Shown here: in pieces, positions 37,718-46,791 of the stretch
Numbering within the stretch: position 1 is the stretch's first letter
Layout: each line of letters starts with the position of its first letter
Assembly (NCBI RefSeq): GCF_007845635.1
Contig: NZ_SELG01000041.1
Span: 62,001-126,000 of the forward strand
Direction of reading: 5' to 3'
Length of the DNA stretch: 64,000 nucleotides
Source: Apibacter muscae
GTDB lineage: Bacteria; Bacteroidota; Bacteroidia; Flavobacteriales; Weeksellaceae
The notes under the pieces: model-generated
Told to the model about the DNA's origin: nothing
What the model saw: only the letters and a program-made list of their open reading frames with translations
The model's database searches: none
Made by a program: the position numbers and the translations under genes

Positions 37718-38569
37718 CTATAAATTAGAAAAAGGCACATTAAATGTATTGCCTTGAGTGATATCTCCAGTTTGTAAACCTTTGTTTAACCAGCGTTTAC
37801 GTTGTGCTGAGGTTCCGTGGTTAAAAGCATCCGGAACAGTATAACCTTGTGCTTGCATTTGCAGACGATCGTCTCCTATTTGGGTCGCTGCATTTAAACC
37901 TTCCTCAATATCACCCGGTTCAATGGAATTAAAATTTTTATTGTCATGATAGGCCCATACACCGGCATAGAAATCGGCTTGCAATTCCGTGCGAACACTC
38001 ATTCGATTGCTCTCTTTCTTACTCAATCTTTGTTGTTCTTGGTTAACTTTACCCAAGGTTCCTAATAAATTTTGCACATGATGCCCGACTTCGTGGGCAA
38101 TTACATAAGCATAAGCAAAATCACCTCCGGCGTTCAGTTCATTTTTCATTTGTTTAAAGAAAGATAAATCTATATAGATGGTTTGATCTGCTGGACAATA
38201 AAACGGACCAGTAGAGGACGATGCACCACCACAACCCGAAGTGGTAGCACCACTAAACATGATCAATTTAGGTGGAACATAAGTCATTCCGTTCTCCTTA
38301 AAAATTTCAGTCCAAATATCTTCCGTACCGGCTAATATTTTTTTAACAAACTCCGCAGACTTTTCGTCTTCGGCATTGGGTTTATAAGTTTGTTGTGTAG
38401 AGCTGGTATTACTAAGCTGCTGAGTGATTACATCCATAGGATTACCACCCATCAACCAAACAATTAAACCTACTACAATGGTTCCTCCTATGCCTAAAGT
38501 AGCCTTGCCTACCGATTTTCCACGGCGGTCTTCAACATTTTTACTACTTCTTCTTCCGTCAAGTTTCAT
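37718..38569 (-). CDS. YpfJ-type neutral zinc metallopeptidase
   Basis: A 283-residue protein of the putative zinc-metallopeptidase family PF04228. After a basic N-terminus, a single helix (about 23-41) anchors the protein. The active-site motif HEVGHH (159-164) and GCGGASSSTGPFYCP upstream are diagnostic. The family is of unknown substrate. The start MKLDGRRSSKNVEDRRG is the normal family N-terminus, so the ATG at 38569 is right. Transcribed alone. Confidence 0.9.
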   Translation of the reverse strand: MKLDGRRSSKNVEDRRGKSVGKATLGIGGTIVVGLIVWLMGGNPMDVITQQLSNTSSTQQTYKPNAEDEKSAEFVKKILAGTEDIWTEIFKENGMTYVPPKLIMFSGATTSGCGGASSSTGPFYCPADQTIYIDLSFFKQMKNELNAGGDFAYAYVIAHEVGHHVQNLLGTLGKVNQEQQRLSKKESNRMSVRTELQADFYAGVWAYHDNKNFNSIEPGDIEEGLNAATQIGDDRLQMQAQGYTVPDAFNHGTSAQRKRWLNKGLQTGDITQGNTFNVPFSNL

Positions 38570-38777
38570 AAATTATGAATTAAATATTTATATATATTTA
38601 TAGTAAAAATATTAAAAATTATAATAAAATTGAATATAAATTATATTTTTGTTGAAATAATAGTTTAAATGGAATCGGTAAGATTACATGGGCTATTACA
38701 AACTAAAAATAAGCGATTTACTATAGTATAATACTTAAAAAATATATAATAACAATAATATACAACAGCATAATTTA

Positions 38778-38785
38778 TATCTTTG
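38778..38785 (+). promoter_or_regulatory. Possible -7 box for the Cys-rich lipoprotein gene
   Basis: TATCTTTG matches TAnnTTTG about 80 bp before the ATG at 38865. No TTTG at the -33 distance. Confidence 0.35.
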
Positions 38786-38864
38786 TAGGTACGGTATGAA
38801 ATCTAAAATTTCATATAATATAGTATAATTAACATTAAAACTTTAAAGATTAAAATTACAGCTT

Positions 38865-39305
38865 ATGAACATTCTAAAATTTAAATATTCATATTTAGCA
38901 TTTGTTACAATTACTTATTTAGTTGCATGTAACAATACTAACGAGCATTTAGAAAAAGATTCTAATACTAATGTTATTACGCATAATCAGCACCCTTCGG
39001 AGTTAAAAGTTGATGTTCTTAAAAAAGGAGATCATGTTCCGAGCAATAAAGTTTGTATGGTTAATGATGAATATATGGGCAAAGAACAGCTAGAAGTGCC
39101 ACTTGATGGTAAGATGTACTACGGTTGTTGTGAAATGTGTAAGAATAGAATACCACAAGATGAGAAAGTAAGATATTCAATAGATCCCCTCACTAATAAA
39201 AAGGTGGATAAGGCTTTAGCATATATTGTCTTAGCTAGTGATAATGGACAAGTGTATTATTTTGAAAATGAAAGCAATTATTTAAAATTTAATAATAAAA
39301 ATTAA
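38865..39305 (+). CDS. Cys-rich lipoprotein, TRASH/YHS-like metal site
   Basis: A 146-residue lipoprotein with lipobox LVAC and lipidated C22. The mature protein has VCMVND (C64) and YYGCCEMC (C88, C89 and C92), a pattern like the treble-clef TRASH/YHS domains that bind copper or other heavy metals. RYSIDPLTNKKVDKA and VYYFENESNY are also conserved in flavobacterial relatives as I recall them. Position gives no further hint: it precedes pnuC by 153 bp. A periplasmic metal sensor or chaperone is a guess. Confidence 0.65.
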   Translation: MNILKFKYSYLAFVTITYLVACNNTNEHLEKDSNTNVITHNQHPSELKVDVLKKGDHVPSNKVCMVNDEYMGKEQLEVPLDGKMYYGCCEMCKNRIPQDEKVRYSIDPLTNKKVDKALAYIVLASDNGQVYYFENESNYLKFNNKN

Positions 39306-39458
39306 ATTTTAGATTTAATTAATATGAATGGATAATAAGTTCTAATTATACTATTTATACAATTATATTAAGACTTAATCTCATTTATACTACGAATAAA
39401 TATTAATATATTCTTTTTTAATTGGGGACCAATAAAGTCCATAATTTAAAAAATTTTA

Positions 39459-40076
39459 ATGGAAATTTTTAATTCATACTTAATATCAATTATTGAACAA
39501 TTTTATGGTATAACATGGCTTGAATTTATAGGTGTATTTTTTGCTGTGTTGCAAGTTTTGTTTGCAAAAGCGAATAAGGTATGGTTATATCCATGTGGAA
39601 TAATCAGTATATGTATTACAAGTTACTTATATTTTGAAATCCAATTATATGCAGAAATTCTTTTGCAATTGTATTATTTAATTATGAGCATTTATGGATG
39701 GATGTTATGGAAGAATAAAAAAGGAGAAGGATCAGAAATAAGTTTGTCCTCGAATTCTGAAAAAAGAAAATCAATATTAATTGTAATAGGAACATTTTTT
39801 TTCTTATATTTTATATTGATAAAACACACAAACTCAGATGTCCCTCTATGGGATGCAATGGTTAGCGCTTTTGCTTGGGCAGGGATGTGGTTGCTGGCTA
39901 AAAGAAAAATTGAAAATTGGATTTATTTAAATATAAGTAATTTAATATCTATTCCATTATTATTGCATAAGGGATTAATCCTATATACATTACTAACCCT
40001 ATTTTTATTTATAATAGCTATATTTGGATATCTAGATTGGAAAAAAATATTAAAAAATAAAGAATTATTAACCTAA
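39459..40076 (+). CDS. pnuC: Nicotinamide riboside transporter PnuC
   Basis: A 205-residue inner-membrane protein with seven helices that takes up nicotinamide riboside for NAD salvage. WLEFIGVFFAVLQVLFA opens helix 1, and the family-specific W-x-x-Y-P-x-G-I block (VWLYPCGIIS) and YGWMLWKNKK are present. Helix 6 carries WAGMWLLAKRKIENWIYWN-like residues. A kinase of the NadR/NMRK type usually accompanies pnuC but is not here. It is separated by 11 bp from the small membrane gene downstream. Confidence 0.88.
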   Translation: MEIFNSYLISIIEQFYGITWLEFIGVFFAVLQVLFAKANKVWLYPCGIISICITSYLYFEIQLYAEILLQLYYLIMSIYGWMLWKNKKGEGSEISLSSNSEKRKSILIVIGTFFFLYFILIKHTNSDVPLWDAMVSAFAWAGMWLLAKRKIENWIYLNISNLISIPLLLHKGLILYTLLTLFLFIIAIFGYLDWKKILKNKELLT

Positions 40077-40087
40077 AAATTTAAAGT

Positions 40088-40333
40088 ATGACTTGGACAA
40101 TAATTATTGGTATTCTTGCAGGTTTTTTAGCTGGTATATTGATGAGGGGTAAAGGTTTTGGTTGTTTAGTTAACTTAATAATAGGTGTTGTTGGTAGTGT
40201 TTTAGGGACCAAGATATTTAAAATTTTGAATATTTCCGTAAATGAAAATAGTAGAATAGGAGATTTATCTATGTCTTTAGTTGGGGCTATAGTTCTTTTG
40301 GCTATTGTATCAATATTTAGAAAAATTAAATAA
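40088..40333 (+). CDS. GlsB/YeaQ/YmgE-family small membrane protein
   Basis: An 81-residue protein with three hydrophobic segments and the family glycine pattern: GFLAGILMRGKGFGCLVNLIIG and VGSVLGTKIF. Proteins of this transglycosylase-associated family are linked to general stress responses, with unknown molecular role. It lies 11 bp after pnuC and is probably co-transcribed; a strong terminator follows. Confidence 0.87.
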   Translation: MTWTIIIGILAGFLAGILMRGKGFGCLVNLIIGVVGSVLGTKIFKILNISVNENSRIGDLSMSLVGAIVLLAIVSIFRKIK

Positions 40334-40363
40334 AAAACTATCTCAGTATTGAGATAGTTTTTT
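40332..40363. terminator. Bidirectional terminator between the GlsB-like gene and sodB
   Basis: A 14-bp perfect stem (40332-40345 with 40350-40363, arm aaaaaactatctca) and 4-nt loop. A-run and T-run on either side serve both convergent genes. Confidence 0.9.
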
Positions 40364-40380
40364 ATTTAAAAATATTTTAA

Positions 40381-40983
40381 TTATTTGTGTTTTTTATAAA
40401 GTTCTGACACTTTGTCCCAATTAACAACATTAAAAAATGCATTAATGTAGTCAGGTCTTCGGTTTTGGTAGTTCAAATAGTAAGCATGTTCCCAAACATC
40501 TAAACCTAAAATAGGATAACCAGAGACACCAACTTCTGGCATTAAAGGATTATCTTGATTAGCAGTTGAACCTATGGAAAGTTTTCCATCTTTTACAACC
40601 AACCAAGCCCATCCCGAACCAAATCTACTGGCAGCAGCTTTTGAAAATTCATCTTTAAAAGAATCGAAAGATCCAAAAGTAGCATCAATGGCTTCTGCTA
40701 ATTCTCTACTAGGTTTTCCTTGTCCTTCAGGGGTTAACCATTCCCAGAATAAACAATGATTTAAATATCCACCTCCATTGTTTCTAATAGGGGTTTGGTT
40801 AAAACCTTTAACTATGATCTCTTCAATGGGTAAAGATTCAAGCTCAGTTCCCTTAATTGCGTTATTTAAATTTGTAGTATAAGTCGCATGATGCTTATTG
40901 TAATGCACATCCATCGTTTTAGCATCAATATGAGGTTCTAAAGCTTCGTATGCATACGGTAGTTTTGGTAATTCAAAAGCCAT
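40381..40983 (-). CDS. sodB: Superoxide dismutase (Fe/Mn)
   Basis: A 200-residue cytosolic Fe/Mn superoxide dismutase. The N-terminal [19 protein letters not shown] with the first histidine ligands (H27 region, [13 protein letters not shown]) and the C-terminal [19 protein letters not shown] with Asp and His ligands are intact. Gln/Gly cues for Fe versus Mn preference are not decisive by eye. Single gene facing the GlsB-like gene. Confidence 0.96.
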   Translation of the reverse strand: MAFELPKLPYAYEALEPHIDAKTMDVHYNKHHATYTTNLNNAIKGTELESLPIEEIIVKGFNQTPIRNNGGGYLNHCLFWEWLTPEGQGKPSRELAEAIDATFGSFDSFKDEFSKAAASRFGSGWAWLVVKDGKLSIGSTANQDNPLMPEVGVSGYPILGLDVWEHAYYLNYQNRRPDYINAFFNVVNWDKVSELYKKHK

Positions 40984-41147
40984 AATTTAAAAATTTATTT
41001 GATTAAACAATCTATATTTGGGTGACAAATATCATACCATTAAAAGAAATCATATAAAAAACAAAATTTAAGATAAAAAATAAATTTTGATGATAAATAA
41101 TTTCATTTATTCATAAGTTCTTTGCCAAATATAGTGGAAAAAAATCT

Positions 41148-42188
41148 TTATATTAATAAAGGTATTCCAGCATTGTAACAAGATTCTTTCATTTTGTTAG
41201 GCCAAATGCTTGATTGTACTTCTCCAACGTGAGCTTTTCTTAATAAGAACATACAAAGTCTTGATTGTCCAATTCCTCCACCGATAGATAGAGGTAGTTC
41301 ATCATTTAAAAGCCTTTGATGAAAATAAAGTTCTTTTCTTTCTTCCTTATCAGTCAGTTGCAATTGTTTAATTAGTGACTCTTTATTTACACGTATACCC
41401 ATAGAAGAAAGTTCAAGCGATTGGTTTAGAACCTGGTTCCATACAATGATATCGCCATTGAGACCAGAATAAGGACTTTCAGATAGTGAAGTCCAATCGT
41501 CATAGTCCGGAGATCGTACATCGTGAGCTTCTCCATTGCTTAACTTATCCCCAATTCCCATAATAAAAACAGCCCCATGTTCTTTGGCTATTTTATGTTC
41601 TCTCTCTTTGGGTGTAAGATCAGGATACTTTTGCAATAATTCTTCGGAATGTATAAAATAAATATTTTTAGGCAATTGAGGAATTAGTTTGGGATATATT
41701 TCGTACGCCATATATTCAGTTCTACGTATAGAATCGTATATATTAGTAACAATTTCCTTTAGAAAAGAAATCTTCCGATCTTCAGCAGATATTACTCGTT
41801 CCCAATCCCATTGATCTACATATATAGAATGTATGTTATCCATATCTTCGTCTGCGCGAATTGCATTCATATCTGTATAAATACCGTAACCATTTTCAAT
41901 TTGAAGATCAGCTAGCGTTAACCTTTTCCATTTGGCTAGAGAATGCACAATTTCTGCTTTTTGCTCTTGCATATCTTTAATAGGAAAGTTTACTGCTCTT
42001 TCGTTGCCTGCTAAATCATCATTAATACCAGTACCCTTTAAAACAAAAAGTGGAGCAGTAACCCTTCTTAGATGCAATTCTGAAGATAAATTTAGTTGAA
42101 AAAAATCTTTTATTTGTTTTATTGCTAATTCAGTTTCCCTTAAATTAAGAATAGGTTTGTATCCTTCAGGAATAATTAAATTACTCAT
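41148..42188 (-). CDS. asnA: Aspartate-ammonia ligase
   Basis: Ammonia-dependent asparagine synthetase of the class II aaRS-like fold, making asparagine from aspartate, ATP and NH3. The 346 residues contain the AsnA hallmarks VTAPLFVLKGTGINDDLAG (about 44-62), IYVDQWDWERVI and GGGIGQSRLCMFLL near the end. The last motif is motif 3 of the fold. Length is normal for Bacteroidota. Transcribed alone. Confidence 0.96.
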   Translation of the reverse strand: MSNLIIPEGYKPILNLRETELAIKQIKDFFQLNLSSELHLRRVTAPLFVLKGTGINDDLAGNERAVNFPIKDMQEQKAEIVHSLAKWKRLTLADLQIENGYGIYTDMNAIRADEDMDNIHSIYVDQWDWERVISAEDRKISFLKEIVTNIYDSIRRTEYMAYEIYPKLIPQLPKNIYFIHSEELLQKYPDLTPKEREHKIAKEHGAVFIMGIGDKLSNGEAHDVRSPDYDDWTSLSESPYSGLNGDIIVWNQVLNQSLELSSMGIRVNKESLIKQLQLTDKEERKELYFHQRLLNDELPLSIGGGIGQSRLCMFLLRKAHVGEVQSSIWPNKMKESCYNAGIPLLI

Positions 42189-42341
42189 AAATATTTCTTA
42201 TTTTAAGTAAAAATACTAATTATTAAATTCTTATCTACAAAATAATAGGATCTTTTTTCAATTAATATCACTTGTAAAATTGTATAAAAAATTATATAAA
42301 TACTATTAAGATTTTTATACATTTGTTGCTTGCCTCTACTT

Positions 42342-43052
42342 ATGAGTAATGATTATAATAACAATACAGGTTTAATTATTTTAAACAATATACCCGATCC
42401 TATTAAACCTGGTTGGGGATGTTTTCTTTTGTTTTATTTTAATTCGTATATAGATCATGTGCCTTACTGTATTAAAAGGCTACAAAAGATAGCAGTTAAT
42501 CCTACAGATTGGTCTAAAGCTAAAGACATTGGTGAAAACATTTTAAAATTTTCTAAGGAAAATCCTTTTTTTGTGCCATCTTCTTATCTCACTCTAGCTC
42601 ATAATATAGCAAAAATGATTGATCGAATTGCAAATCCTTCTTCTTCTTCTTCTGATAGAAGAGAGGAATGGAAAATTCCTTTTCTAGCAATGGAAACTGC
42701 AATTTATTTTAAAGATTCAGTTTTAGAGAATGATATTGAATCAACATTGTCTTTATTTACTCGAGTACCAGAATTAAAAAATACCATTAAAAATAGTAAG
42801 GATTTTGTTTTATTTAAAAGAATTAACGATATACTATGGATCAATTGGTATTCCGACTTGGAACATGATTTAAATCCTACTTATAAATATCAAAATTACT
42901 TGCCTGATATTTTTATTTTAAAAAAATCAAATGCCAGTATTGAGTCTATAGCTAACCGAATACTGCAAATTGAGAAAGATATTATAAAGCTACCTGGAGA
43001 TCAGGAAAATTGTAAAATTGTAGCTTCTGCTATTTATAATTTAAAATATTAA
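42342..43052 (+). CDS. Hypothetical protein, partly helical
   Basis: A 236-residue protein (from ATG 42342; a TTG four codons upstream is less likely). It begins MSNDYNNNTGLIILNNIPDP and has no signal peptide, membrane segment or motif I know. A run of five serine codons (TCT/TCA repeats near 42640) marks a low-complexity linker. It precedes the TRIC-type channel gene by 56 bp on the same strand. I assign no function. Confidence 0.65.
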   Translation: MSNDYNNNTGLIILNNIPDPIKPGWGCFLLFYFNSYIDHVPYCIKRLQKIAVNPTDWSKAKDIGENILKFSKENPFFVPSSYLTLAHNIAKMIDRIANPSSSSSDRREEWKIPFLAMETAIYFKDSVLENDIESTLSLFTRVPELKNTIKNSKDFVLFKRINDILWINWYSDLEHDLNPTYKYQNYLPDIFILKKSNASIESIANRILQIEKDIIKLPGDQENCKIVASAIYNLKY

Positions 43053-43108
43053 CAATTAAAATCAATTATATTTTATTTTTTTGATGTATAATTGTCTAAA
43101 TATTCAAA

Positions 43109-43765
43109 ATGGATTTTATTTTATCTTTACTTTACAAAATAAGATATGTAGAAATTATTGAATTTTTAGGAACTTTTGCTTTTGCTATAAGCGGAATTAG
43201 AGGGGCAGCAACTAAAAATTGTGATTGGTTTGGTGCCTATGTTCTAGGTTTTGTTACAGCTGTAGGTGGAGGAACATTGAGAGACTTATTACTAAATCAA
43301 ACTCCATTTTGGTTGCATAATGGTTTCTATGCATTATGCTCATTTTTTGCATTAATCTTTTACATTTTTTTAAGAGAACATTTAAATCATTTAAATCGTT
43401 TTTTCTTTTGGAGTGATAGTATAGGATTGGGGTTATTCGTTTTTGTAGGAGCCCAAAAAGCTATGGTAGCAGGTTATTCCTTTTGGGTTGTAATAACAAT
43501 GGGAACAATCACCGGCATTATGGGGGGAATTATGAGAGACACTCTTTTAAACCGTATTCCAGTAATTTTTAAAAGAGAGCTTTATGCATTTTCATGTATT
43601 GTTGGAGGTAGTACCTTTGTAATTCTTAATTGGTTAAGATTTGAGTTACCTTTAATCAGTCTACTTACAGTGGGCATTGTTGTTTTTATAAGGTTTGTGG
43701 CTGATAGATGGAACCTGCAATTTCCGCGATTGAAGAGTGAAACAATTAGACAAAGAGAAAATTAA
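43109..43765 (+). CDS. UPF0126/TRIC-type intracellular cation channel protein
   Basis: A 218-residue membrane protein with seven helices, the bacterial member of the trimeric intracellular cation (TRIC) channel family. The family repeat is clear: AFAISGIRGAATKNCDWFGAY and AVGGGTLRDLLL in the first half, and a second copy TITGIMGGIMRDTLLNRIP in the other half. The bacterial proteins conduct monovalent cations. Transcribed from the same strand as the preceding hypothetical gene. Confidence 0.9.
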   Translation: MDFILSLLYKIRYVEIIEFLGTFAFAISGIRGAATKNCDWFGAYVLGFVTAVGGGTLRDLLLNQTPFWLHNGFYALCSFFALIFYIFLREHLNHLNRFFFWSDSIGLGLFVFVGAQKAMVAGYSFWVVITMGTITGIMGGIMRDTLLNRIPVIFKRELYAFSCIVGGSTFVILNWLRFELPLISLLTVGIVVFIRFVADRWNLQFPRLKSETIRQREN

Positions 43766-43780
43766 ATAAGTTAAAAAATA

Positions 43781-43807
43781 ATGCACCTATTTATAAAGTA
43801 GGTGCAT
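43781..43807. terminator. Bidirectional terminator between TRIC and the glutathione peroxidase gene
   Basis: Stem atgcaccta (43781-43789) with taggtgcat (43799-43807), 9-nt loop. The genes on each side converge on it. Confidence 0.75.
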
Positions 43808-43813
43808 ATCTAT

Positions 43814-44428
43814 TTATTTTTTATTTTCAATCCAATTTTTAACTTTATCTGAAAGTATAGATTCTTTAGGAGGAACAACATCCACAAGTTTACCATTCTC
43901 ATCAATTAAATATTTTTGGAAATTCCATTCAACCTCTGAGTCCATTACTCCATTTTCTGATTTCTTGGTTAACCATTTATAAATGGGTGCTATTTCATCG
44001 CCTTTCACTGATATTTTAGACATCATGGGGAAAGATACATTAAAATTCGCCGTGCAAAATTTCTTGATCTCTTCATTACTTCCTGGCTCCTGTCCTAAGA
44101 AGTCGTTAGCAGGAAATCCTAAAATCACAAAATTTTTGTCTTTATATGTGTTGTATAATTTTTCTAAATCAGCATATTGAGGTGTATTTCCACATTTAGA
44201 AGCAGTATTTACAATCATTATTTTTTTTCCTTTTAAACTGTCCATTTTAAAAGGTTTTCCATCAATATCGGTAACTTCAAAACTATAAATAGTAGAAATA
44301 GAATCTTTTTTTGATAAATTATTTTCTGATGAATTAGATTCTTGCTTTACTTCTGTCTTAGCATTGCAATTAATTAAAGTTAATTGTAATAATCCTAAAA
44401 TACCACAGGTGATTATTATTTTTTTCAT
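43814..44428 (-). CDS. Glutathione peroxidase-family lipoprotein
   Basis: A 204-residue lipoprotein with lipidated C21 (TLINC) and a thioredoxin-fold GPx domain from about 45. The peroxidatic C79 lies in NTASKCGNTPQY, Gln in the LGFPANDFLGQEPG motif and Trp in EVEWNFQKYL complete the catalytic triad or tetrad. It uses cysteine, not selenocysteine. Such periplasmic Cys-GPx proteins usually rely on thioredoxin rather than glutathione. Two redox genes (trxB, thioredoxin lipoprotein) lie elsewhere in the window but not in the same operon. Confidence 0.9.
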   Translation of the reverse strand: MKKIIITCGILGLLQLTLINCNAKTEVKQESNSSENNLSKKDSISTIYSFEVTDIDGKPFKMDSLKGKKIMIVNTASKCGNTPQYADLEKLYNTYKDKNFVILGFPANDFLGQEPGSNEEIKKFCTANFNVSFPMMSKISVKGDEIAPIYKWLTKKSENGVMDSEVEWNFQKYLIDENGKLVDVVPPKESILSDKVKNWIENKK

Positions 44429-44605
44429 AAATAAAAAATATTTTTAATATTTCAAATGTAGTCTTTTTATAAGAAGATCACATATAAATTCAATATTTTA
44501 TTAATAAGAATAATAGATATAATTTTAGCTATATTTAAAATAATAATAAATGAATTAATAAATTAATAAAAAGTTATGATTGTAGATTTTAAATAAATCG
44601 AATAA

Positions 44606-45520
44606 TTAATAATTAGGCATTAATCCGTATTGGTTTGAAATAAAAGTTTGATTATTAAACGCTTCATCTTTCAAAAAAATTTCAATACAGCTAGGATCTT
44701 TTTCCCAATATTTTTTTACAGTATAACCGAACATATCTCCTGAATTAATATTATTTTCAATGTGTGAATCGTTGGGATTAACAATAATTTTTAAACCTGT
44801 TGAAGCATTCATCATTTCCATATCTCCTCTACTATTTCCACCTACGATTAATGGAGGAACCTTTATGAAAGTATTTATTGCTTCAGCCTTGCCTTGATTC
44901 ATAGGATAAGGATTAACTAATAGGTTGGTAGCTAAATTATTTTCACTAATGACGGCTTTCATTCCAATAATTCTTTCCTTGGGTATTCCTAGTTCTCTGT
45001 GAATAATTTCTTGATATAACAACTCCGGTGAAGCTGAAATTATCCATATTTCAAAATTAAATTTTTTAAGATTTGTCAATAGTTCTTTCATTTCACCATA
45101 AAATTTATTTTTATACTTACTGTCGAAAGTACTAGTACCAAGATGCTCAATTTCTTTAACCGTCATACCTGAAAGAAAGTTTAAAGTATTTTGTACATAA
45201 TCATTTTCATCTATGGGTTTTAAAATATGAAATAAATAATTCATCTTTTCAATTGATATAGAATCATTTTTACCGTCATACTTCATTTTTGCGTAGGTAA
45301 AAATTGCTTCTTCCGATAAGTAGTAGGGAACTTGTCCCAATAAGGTTCCGTCACAATCAAAAACGGCAACCTTCCTATCTTTAATAGTTAGAGACGAAAC
45401 CAAAAACTGCTTCAGTTTTTCATTGATCTCATCAGAAAAACCATTTATTTTTTTATAAGTTTGTGAATTCAAGTATATGGAGCTTACCATAAAAATAACT
45501 AGGATTAAAATTTTTTTCAT
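44606..45520 (-). CDS. Exported HAD-family phosphatase
   Basis: A 304-residue protein with a signal peptide (1-20) and a haloacid dehalogenase fold. Motif I is FDCDGTLL with nucleophile D55 and acid D57, motif II is WIISASPEL, motif III has the lysine in the NQGKAEAI stretch, and motif IV is GGNSRGDMEMM. It resembles the periplasmic phosphorylcholine/phosphoserine-like HAD-IB phosphatases. The substrate is not readable from sequence. It starts divergently from the next lipoprotein gene, only 60 bp away. Confidence 0.85.
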   Translation of the reverse strand: MKKILILVIFMVSSIYLNSQTYKKINGFSDEINEKLKQFLVSSLTIKDRKVAVFDCDGTLLGQVPYYLSEEAIFTYAKMKYDGKNDSISIEKMNYLFHILKPIDENDYVQNTLNFLSGMTVKEIEHLGTSTFDSKYKNKFYGEMKELLTNLKKFNFEIWIISASPELLYQEIIHRELGIPKERIIGMKAVISENNLATNLLVNPYPMNQGKAEAINTFIKVPPLIVGGNSRGDMEMMNASTGLKIIVNPNDSHIENNINSGDMFGYTVKKYWEKDPSCIEIFLKDEAFNNQTFISNQYGLMPNY

Positions 45521-45580
45521 TTAAAAAAGTTTTAAACGCAATATTTATACATTTATAGTTACTAAAATTAAAATAAATAA

Positions 45581-46741
45581 ATGAAAAATATATATTATAG
45601 GTTTGCATTATTCTTATTCATTGTTCAATGCAGTCCTTATAAAAAAGCTGAATCACAATTAAATAAAGGTGATTACGCCCAAGCTTTTGAGACTTCAATA
45701 AACGTGTATACAAAAAATTATTCCCAAGATAAAAAAGAAAAACAATTAATACTATTGCAAAATGCTTATTTAAATGCAAATAAAAAAGAAGAAGAAGAAT
45801 TGAAGATTCTTAAATCTAATCTCATTCCAGACTATAAAAGAATCTATTTAGTAACTAAAAGTCTATCTAATAGATATGCAAAGATTAGCCCCTTACTTCC
45901 CTTATATAACAATGGAAAAGAATTAAAATTCCCAACCAAAGATTTACAACAAGCCTTGGCATTGGCTAAAGAAAATTATTTAAATTCCTACTACAATAAA
46001 GGCGTGAGTTTACTTGAAAGGAATAACAAGGCTAGTGCTAGGGACGCATACGAATATTTTCAAGAAATAAAAGAAGTAGATGCTAATTACAGAGATATTT
46101 CATTTAAATTAAAGGAAGCCTATAATCAGGGATTAAATATAATTTTAGTTGGTGTAAAAAACAATTCAGGAACCTATTTACCAAGCGACTTACCTCAAAC
46201 ACTTTTATTTAATATAAATAATTATAATAAGAATTTTTGGACTCTTTTCACTTTAGATTTTAATGAACCGCATGACGAAGAAGTGGTTGTAAATATTAAT
46301 GGAGCATTCGTAAATTATGGGAATGAAAGAATTTTTACACATAATTATGAAAAAGATATTATAGATGGTTGGGAGTATTTGAAAGATTCAAGAGGATTTA
46401 ATATAAAAGATGCAGACGGAAATTATATTAAGGTTGATAGATATGTTAAATTACAAGCACAGGTAACAGAAGTTATTAAACAAAGAGATGCCGTTATTAA
46501 TGCAACATTTCAACTTTACAATTCTTTTACTGGAAATTTAATAAATACCTATCCTGTAACTTCAAGATCTGAGTTTAAATCTGCTTATGGTATTTTAAAC
46601 GGGAATAGAGAAGCTTTGGATATATATGCATTAGAACTGATTAATGCTCCTAGAGTACCTTATCCGAATGATAGGCAAATGTTAACTGATTGCGGTATAG
46701 ATTTAAGAAATCAGTTAATAAATTTCTTAAATAGTCTTTAA
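45581..46741 (+). CDS. Flavobacterial lipoprotein of unknown function
   Basis: A 386-residue lipoprotein with lipobox IVQC and lipidated C17. The N-terminal 190 residues look helical and repeat-like (AESQLNKGDYAQAFETSINVY, YYNKGVSLLERNNKASARDA), consistent with TPR-type pairs. The C-terminal half is beta-rich with several aromatic and acidic stretches. I know similar proteins only as hypothetical in Flavobacteriia. It sits 50 bp upstream of trxB on the same strand. No function assigned. Confidence 0.72.
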   Translation: MKNIYYRFALFLFIVQCSPYKKAESQLNKGDYAQAFETSINVYTKNYSQDKKEKQLILLQNAYLNANKKEEEELKILKSNLIPDYKRIYLVTKSLSNRYAKISPLLPLYNNGKELKFPTKDLQQALALAKENYLNSYYNKGVSLLERNNKASARDAYEYFQEIKEVDANYRDISFKLKEAYNQGLNIILVGVKNNSGTYLPSDLPQTLLFNINNYNKNFWTLFTLDFNEPHDEEVVVNINGAFVNYGNERIFTHNYEKDIIDGWEYLKDSRGFNIKDADGNYIKVDRYVKLQAQVTEVIKQRDAVINATFQLYNSFTGNLINTYPVTSRSEFKSAYGILNGNREALDIYALELINAPRVPYPNDRQMLTDCGIDLRNQLINFLNSL

Positions 46742-46791
46742 GATTAATTAGATAAGTAAATTTTGTAACTTGCAATAAAATATATTTAGTA

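Noticed and set aside
39420-39450. Possible riboswitch before pnuC (ggac ... gtcc element)
   Set aside because: Only a 4-bp stem is visible and no known NAD, TPP or preQ1 consensus fits.
42630-42655. TCT repeat as phase-variable tract
   Set aside because: Trinucleotide repeats in a coding region keep the frame, so no on/off switching is expected; it only encodes a Ser run.
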